A DNA stretch of 24,273 bases from Chara braunii (Eukaryota > Streptophyta > Charophyceae > Charales > Characeae). The translations under genes were made by a program, and so were the position numbers. Each line of letters starts with the position of its first letter. The stretch's first letter is position 1. The stretch covers positions 113,992-138,264 of the forward strand of contig BFEA01000648.1 of NCBI GenBank assembly GCA_003427395.1, read 5' to 3'. The notes beneath the pieces are model-generated. The model had not been told where the DNA came from. It ran no database searches and saw nothing but the letters and a program-made list of their open reading frames with translations. This document shows positions 19,524-24,273 of the stretch, one piece after another.

Positions 19524-19610
19524 GGTGGGTGGGTGTGGGTGTGGGTGTGGGTGTGGGTGTGTGGGTGTGTGTCTATGTCTGTGTGCGTGAGGGGAGAGAG
19601 AGTGTGTCAA
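19200..19610. repeat. Fold-back array: (CT)n-(CA)n, GATC/ATCGAT-rich core, (GT)n-(GGGTGT)n-(GA)n
   Basis: The left side has CT (19221-19254) and CA (19255-19320) repeats. The right side has the complementary GT (19488-19515), GGGT and GGGTGT (to about 19572) and a short GAGAGAG (19593-19601). The core (19325-19487) is packed with ATCGAT, GGATCC, GATTCGAAT and ATTCGAATC words that pair across the centre. The whole block can fold back on itself. Confidence 0.7.
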
Positions 19611-19619
19611 AGCAATTCC

Positions 19620-19980
19620 GATCTAAGTGGGGGTCGGGCTGTGGGGGGCGCAGTGAGGGAAAGTGCAGGCAAAGGTGGGCAATGGAGGCAATGGCGGGGG
19701 ACGACGGGATTGGAATAATAAAGTGCGCGAGGGGAATCAGCTTTGAGGGGGCGGAATGGGAGGGATGATAACCGTAACGGGGGAGGAGACTATTGAAGTA
19801 CGTCATGGAACGAGGCGGGGATGAACATTCGAAGGGAGGAGATTGGAGGAATGAGTGGGTGGGATCGGAAATCGAGGAAATCGCAACCGGGAGGCTGGTA
19901 ATGGGGGCCGAAGCGGAGCGCAATGGCAGAAGAAAAGTGGGCCGAGAGCAAGATGGAGGAAGCGGACGCATACTAAATCC
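19620..19980. other. Purine-rich strand segment
   Basis: The plus strand is rich in GGGAGG, GGCGGGG and GGAGGA words with few pyrimidine runs. A 140-codon minus-strand ORF (19573-19995) is open because the composition lacks stops; it is Ser/Pro-rich without a recognisable domain. Confidence 0.45.
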
Positions 19981-19984
19981 CCAC

Positions 19985-19987
19985 CAG

Positions 19988-20036
<49 letters not shown>

Positions 20037-20094
20037 TCGATTGGATTGATTCATAGGTTCCTTGATTGAGTGATTGATTGATTGATTGATTGAA
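19985..20094. repeat. Inverted tetranucleotide arrays (ATCA)n and (TTGA)n
   Basis: About 12 ATCA/TCAA units (19987-20035) are followed by AATCGATTGGATTGATTC and then (TTGA/ATTG) units (20062-20093), which are the reverse complement of the first array. This is a second microsatellite fold-back directly after the one at 19.2-19.6 kb. Confidence 0.85.
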
Positions 20095-20130
20095 AAAGAA
20101 CTGAAAATCTGCCTTTTCTTTTTGTTAATT

Positions 20131-20193
20131 AAAAAAAGCCCAATCTGGGCCGTCGATCTTGAAGATCTGACGGCCTGGATTGGACCTTTTTTT
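20131..20193. repeat. Near-perfect 63-bp palindrome (hairpin without a loop)
   Basis: Left arm 20131-20160 (A7, then CCCAATCTGGGCCGTC and GATCTT) pairs with right arm 20161-20193 (GAAGATC, TGACGGCC, TGGATTGG, then T7), with two mismatches and small gaps. It has the look of a very short fold-back transposon or the tip of a MITE; the A/T ends could also make it a bidirectional hairpin-plus-T-run. Confidence 0.75.
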
Positions 20194-20304
20194 GTTTGGA
20201 ATTTGGAGGCCCTTTAACCTCCGAAGAAGGAAAAAAAATACTCCCTCCCTCCTACTGCACATGACCCTCTACCCCACCCCCCGGGCCCCCAACTGACTAA
20301 AAAT

Positions 20305-20305
<1 letters not shown>

Positions 20306-20379
<74 letters not shown>
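20306..20379 (+). repeat. 74-nt poly-C tract
   Basis: An uninterrupted run of 74 C. ORFs encoding polyglycine on the minus strand across it are artefacts. The tract length as sequenced may be unreliable. Confidence 0.95.
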
Positions 20380-20380
<1 letters not shown>

Positions 20381-20399
20381 TTTTTCCCACCGCTCGGAC

Positions 20400-21600
20400 A
20401 GACCCCCCCGGCGGACGGCCGACCGGTTGTCCGATCGGTAAGTCCCGGAGGGTCAGGGGGGTCCCGAACGTCCAATCCGGTAACATAGGCTCTTTTCCTA
20501 TTCCATCTCCATTGCGAATCAAGTCTGGAATTGTTGCTTTAGGTTCCGTCGTGAGATGCACAAGAATCATCGTACCAAATTACAACTGCATTACAGCAGC
20601 ATTCATCCTCCTTTGCTTTCTATAGAGATATATCAACCGTAGATTACCACAAATGCAAAGCAGCAACAACTCGTAAGAAAATAGTAAGAACACACGCAAG
20701 ACAACTCTAACCTGTTGCCCCAGTTGCTCTTGTAACCTCAGAACAGGCAGTGGTCATGTACCTGTCTTCCGAGCAATAAAAAATCGCCACATGTCACAAG
20801 CATGATAACTGCGGGGTCCTGGGATCGATCAATGTTTAAGGTGCGCAACAAAGCAACAAAAGAAACGAGTGCCAACTGCAATCAGTCAAAATGAAATGCG
20901 AAATCAATCCTCTCAAGGCCAAATATGTCTCTCAAATCTACAAACTCTTTCTTCATGTTTCTTTTTTTCTGCCACTGATATATCCTCCAGCATACCCATA
21001 CCGGGTGATCTGCGATCAATACTGGACGTGCAATTTTTCACTCATATCCAGTACAGATACCAGTCACAAATCCCAAGTAACACCTGCACCAGTGTTGCAC
21101 ACCCCAACGGTCGGTGGTCCTTGACTGGTCAGCACCTACCGGTCGGGGGTTGTCCGCACCCCGCAAAAGAAAAAAGAAAACAAAAAGGGGTCCAGAACCT
21201 CTAATAACACCACTAACACCCACATACACCCCCCCAACACCCCCGAACCGCCCCCAACACCCTCATTACCCCCCCAAATACCCCATATACCACCCCTATA
21301 CTCCAACCCCAACCCCCCCACAAACCCCCCAATCCCCAAAAGTTTCGCAGAGTATTTGGGCTGTACTCAGCAATTGCAGTACAGCCCTCAACTCAGATTT
21401 GAAAAAATCAGGGGATGGTTGTTTTCTGACTGGTTGGCAGACCACCGACCGGTCCGCCCTACTGATCGGCTGCAATACGGTCGGCGGTCGGCAGGCATGC
21501 AACCCTAATGCTCAGCCTTCCCATAAAAGTGAATTTGATCTTGTATTTGCGTTTCTTTGAGCATCACCAAACACAAGGGTTGGGAACAGAAAGGGAAACA
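20400..21600. other. Stretch without a supported gene
   Basis: A minus-strand open stretch at about 20480-20565 includes EPKATIPDLIRNGDGIG and looks protein-like, but has no recognised family. The part at 21200-21335 is C-rich (CCCCAACACC words). GACCGGT and GGTCGG words recur around 21108-21145 and 21440-21490. Confidence 0.35.
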
Positions 21601-21611
21601 AGCCTGTGTTG

Positions 21612-21704
21612 CTCGCCCAAGACGTAAATCTTGGGTTTATGAAAATGCACTCGCCCAAAACGTAAATCTTGGGTTTATGAAAACGCCTAAAACGTAATCT
21701 TGAT
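21612..21704 (+). repeat. Short tandem repeat, period 38 bp, about 2.5 copies
   Basis: CTCGCCCAAGACGTAAATCT at 21612 and CTCGCCCAAAACGTAAATCT at 21650 begin two nearly identical units ending GGGTTTATGAAAA. A shortened third copy (CCTAAAACGTAATCTTG) follows at 21686. Confidence 0.85.
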
Positions 21705-21984
21705 TTTTGGCCAGGGGCGGCAGGCTCTCAATGTGCACTCCCCAGTTTTTTTTTGTTTTACTTTTTGTTTTCTTTTATTTATCGGGGCTCTGGAGCCAGA
21801 GTTCGAGGTGTCCACCCCCGGACCCCCGGACTCCCGCCAAGGCCCCGGGGCCGGGGCTCGACAACCCTGGTCCGCAGTGCAGGTCGGTCGCGCAGCGTAG
21901 ACCATGTAGGGTAGGTCGCGCAAGGCAGGCTCATCCAATTGTGCACGTAGGGGGCCTAGGGCAGATACGTCCAATAGTGCAGGC

Positions 21985-22047
21985 AGGTTGTGTAGCTGAG
22001 CAAGCAGGTTGCGTAGGTGAGCAGGCAGGTCCCGTAGGTGGGTAGGC
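21985..22047 (+). repeat. Degenerate 21-bp tandem repeat, three copies
   Basis: AGGTTGTGTAGCTGAGCAAG, AGGTTGCGTAGGTGAGCAGG and AGGTCCCGTAGGTGGGTAGG start at 21985, 22006 and 22027. Related GTAGGTCGCGCAAGGCAGG sequence lies to the left (21907). As 21 is a multiple of seven codons, the minus strand reads as a leucine heptad pattern (HLRNLLAQLHNLPA), probably fortuitous. Confidence 0.7.
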
Positions 22048-22052
22048 CTGAC

Positions 22053-22059
<7 letters not shown>

Positions 22060-22083
<24 letters not shown>

Positions 22084-24273
22084 CTCCCTGACATATCCCG
22101 GCCACAGAAAGCGGCTAAATCCATGCACACTGCTCGCAGCCGGAAAGAGACCCCACACCCTAAAGTAAAAAAGAACAAATCAACCTAGCCCAGAAACAGA
22201 CCCAAGCACATCGATCAAAACACAGACCTTTGCGTCCCTTCAGAGTTTCCTTTTTCTTTTTCGAAGCTTCAACAGCACGGATTTCCTGACTCGAGAAAGG
22301 GCATCGTTCCACTACATAACACCACGCATACACCCTGCCCCGTATCTGACCAAATGCATGGAAAATGAGCCACTCGCTTTTTTTTTTTTTTTTCCCAAAC
22401 ACATTTCCGCGCCACAACAGGCGCGTCAGATTTCACATTGGACGTCTCACAATCTTTCATCTGAGGGCTGGCCGGGATCGCGGCAAATCACATACATGCT
22501 GACATTTAGATTGTGGAAAGTTGGACGCAAGACGACAGCCGCAGATCACACATCGTACGGTCGGCACCCCCCAGCGGCCTCCACGTACGCAGCCCGCGTC
22601 CCGTAAGCATTAGTTGGGGGGGAGATAAAAGCAAGAACAGGATTGAGTTTCTAAGAACAAGAAGAAAAACAGCATACCAGACGAGGGTAAGACGACATGC
22701 GGCAGCCATCTCCACTGCATTTCAGAGAAAACCCTGCACATGAAGAAAACATCCGGCTCCCGCAGCTACTGCAAAACCTCTGACATCCTCACCAGCATGA
22801 AGCATCAATCAGTTGGGCATAAAAACAATCTGTTAGACCTCACAGCCCAAGAACGAGGAAGCTCGCCACATCCAATCGTGATAACCTGAAAGAATAGCAA
22901 TTAGGTTTGCAATCCGCCCTAGCATTTGTCACTCAAACCACCTAAACAGTGTCCACACATTACATTTGTGAAACGGTCAGAATCAACACAAGGGTAGGGT
23001 TTGAATTCTGACCACTGGACACACACATATGGCCCTGCCTTCACGGTTTAGGGTTCATGGCCAACGACACACAAAACTTCAACAAGTGACAGACTGACTT
23101 CTGAGCTCAATTCACTAACTAGGAAATGGGGAAGAGCACAAATAACAGCATCACAGCTGTGAAGGAGCCAGTGGCAAATGCTCAACCTGAGAACATTGGC
23201 TCCCTTCCTCCCTCCTTCCCATGAGGAATCCTCTCGCATTGATCACGGGAGGTTGGTGCCGGAGTCATCTGTCAAAGCCCTCTTACAACTGACAGCCAGA
23301 GTCATTCGTTGCATCTCCCTCTGAACATCTTCCCTGAGTCCCTGCCTCTTGGGCACCTTGGTTGAACCCACAGACCGAACCCAGAATCCATGCCCAGTCC
23401 TAGTCGGTTGTCGGTTTAACATCAGCAAAGTCCTGAAGGTCTGGTATCTCCGTGTCTGAAGTTAGGCGCTCAGCCGGAGAATACCGTGCAGGCCAGATCA
23501 AAGTTGGACAGAATGTCAACTGGTTGACCAAAAGATAATTGACAATGTTAATTGACTGCTGAGAGTCCTCGTCTAACCAGAGGGGCAGTCCTGCTCCAGC
23601 CAGACGGCAACACGGAGCAGGCCACCACTTAGACCAGGCCAAATGATAGACTGTCGCCAGTCCATTTCCTATCGGTGGGTTAACCATCAGTCCAAGTCTT
23701 ACTCTTTGTTGTTTTCCATCCATCAGTCCTTTTCAGTAAGCTGATTTGCACTGATCTGCCGCCCAATCGCCAGGTCAGGCTCTACATCCCATGCACATTC
23801 AAGTTGTACTGAGGATTCCGGGGATCACCAGGACTCCATGGGTCTTGAACGGCTTCCCTGGCTTTCTGGAAAATGGGAGGCCCAGCGCTGCCAGCGCCAG
23901 ATGGATGGACCGAGCCCAGATCAGACAAGTGTGTAACCTAGGAGCAAGTTGAATACATCACTGAAGGAAAACTCGAACCACCACCATTGACACTGACAAG
24001 AACACAACTGGATCAAGCCAAAAGAGTGAATGAAGGAAAAATAACCACCACCATCAACAGAAGGAAGAGACGGAGAGGAAGGAACAAGGAGGAGAAAGAG
24101 CGAGTGAGCAGAAGGGGGTTGAGAGAAAGAGTGAGAACGAGCATAGGGAGGGCAAGAGAAACAGCAAGAGCAAGCTGAGGGCAAGAGGGAGGGAGCGGAA
24201 CACATTAAACCAACACAATTTCCTGAGAATTCCGGCCAACCTCTACAAATAGTTAAAAAAAAAGGGCGGGGGG
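22060..24273. other. Right end of window: no supported gene
   Basis: There are T runs (22063-22083, 22378-22393). A minus-strand ATG in good context (GGAGATGGCTGCC, about 22707-22719) leads to MAAACRLTLV and then a GT, which could be a first exon but has no other support. Minus ORFs at 23400-23723 (107 codons) and 23243-23428 are open but match nothing that I recognise. The segment at 24045-24190 is purine-rich (GGAAGAGACGG, GAGAAAGAG). Confidence 0.35.

Noticed and set aside
20214-20570. Polyglycine minus-strand ORF
   Set aside because: Translation of the poly-C tract.
23400-23723. 107-codon minus-strand ORF ending near DFADVKPTTD, weakly reminiscent of the FADVF linker of gypsy pol
   Set aside because: Only a five-residue similarity, no RT follows, and an ORF of this length is expected by chance in 24 kb.

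Overview
The window is nuclear DNA from a eukaryote with intron-rich genes and a repeat-laden genome. Coding sequence comes in short exons bounded by GT/AG signals, there is no bacterial-style gene packing, and microsatellites, homopolymer runs, decayed retroelements and small fold-back repeats are abundant. Two single N characters (2328, 2767) mark draft assembly. The plant-type Ty3/gypsy remnant and the overall texture suggest a streptophyte, perhaps a charophyte alga such as Chara; that is inference only.

One protein-coding gene can be supported. It lies on the minus strand and is read from about 12739 down to 3347, with both ends missing. Its exons encode a NudC-type Nudix hydrolase (NADH pyrophosphatase / NAD-cap decapping family): a complete Nudix box (12612-12739), a lineage-specific insert ending in ELE (10287-10432), and the C-terminal strand and helix of the fold (6833-7031). 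The 6833-7031 exon then runs directly into the N-terminus of a Janus/Ocnus domain, the fold of protein histidine phosphatase PHPT1, which continues at 3536-3591 and probably in a 15-nt microexon at 3347-3361. Intron phases agree across every junction between the confident exons that should be adjacent. The rest of the Janus domain, including its catalytic-histidine motif, is not visible and probably lies left of base 1. The Nudix zinc ribbon and N-terminus are not found on the right side. A Nudix-Janus fusion protein is the most interesting item here.

The rest is repetitive. A 1.1-1.3 kb dispersed repeat occurs twice in opposite orientation (about 1700-2990 and 13620-14690) and brackets the recognised exons. 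A decayed Ty3/gypsy retrotransposon (about 15300-18370, plus strand) keeps gag-like sequence, a broken zinc knuckle, reverse transcriptase and the start of RNase H, all interrupted by stops and frameshifts; no integrase or clear LTRs were seen. The large introns hold tandem duplications (period 168, 93), inverted repeats and GCGCAC-rich blocks. From 18.9 to 20.4 kb there is a run of palindromes, fold-back microsatellites and a 74-nt poly-C tract. From 20.4 kb to the end I see no gene I can support, only short repeats and unremarkable ORFs.
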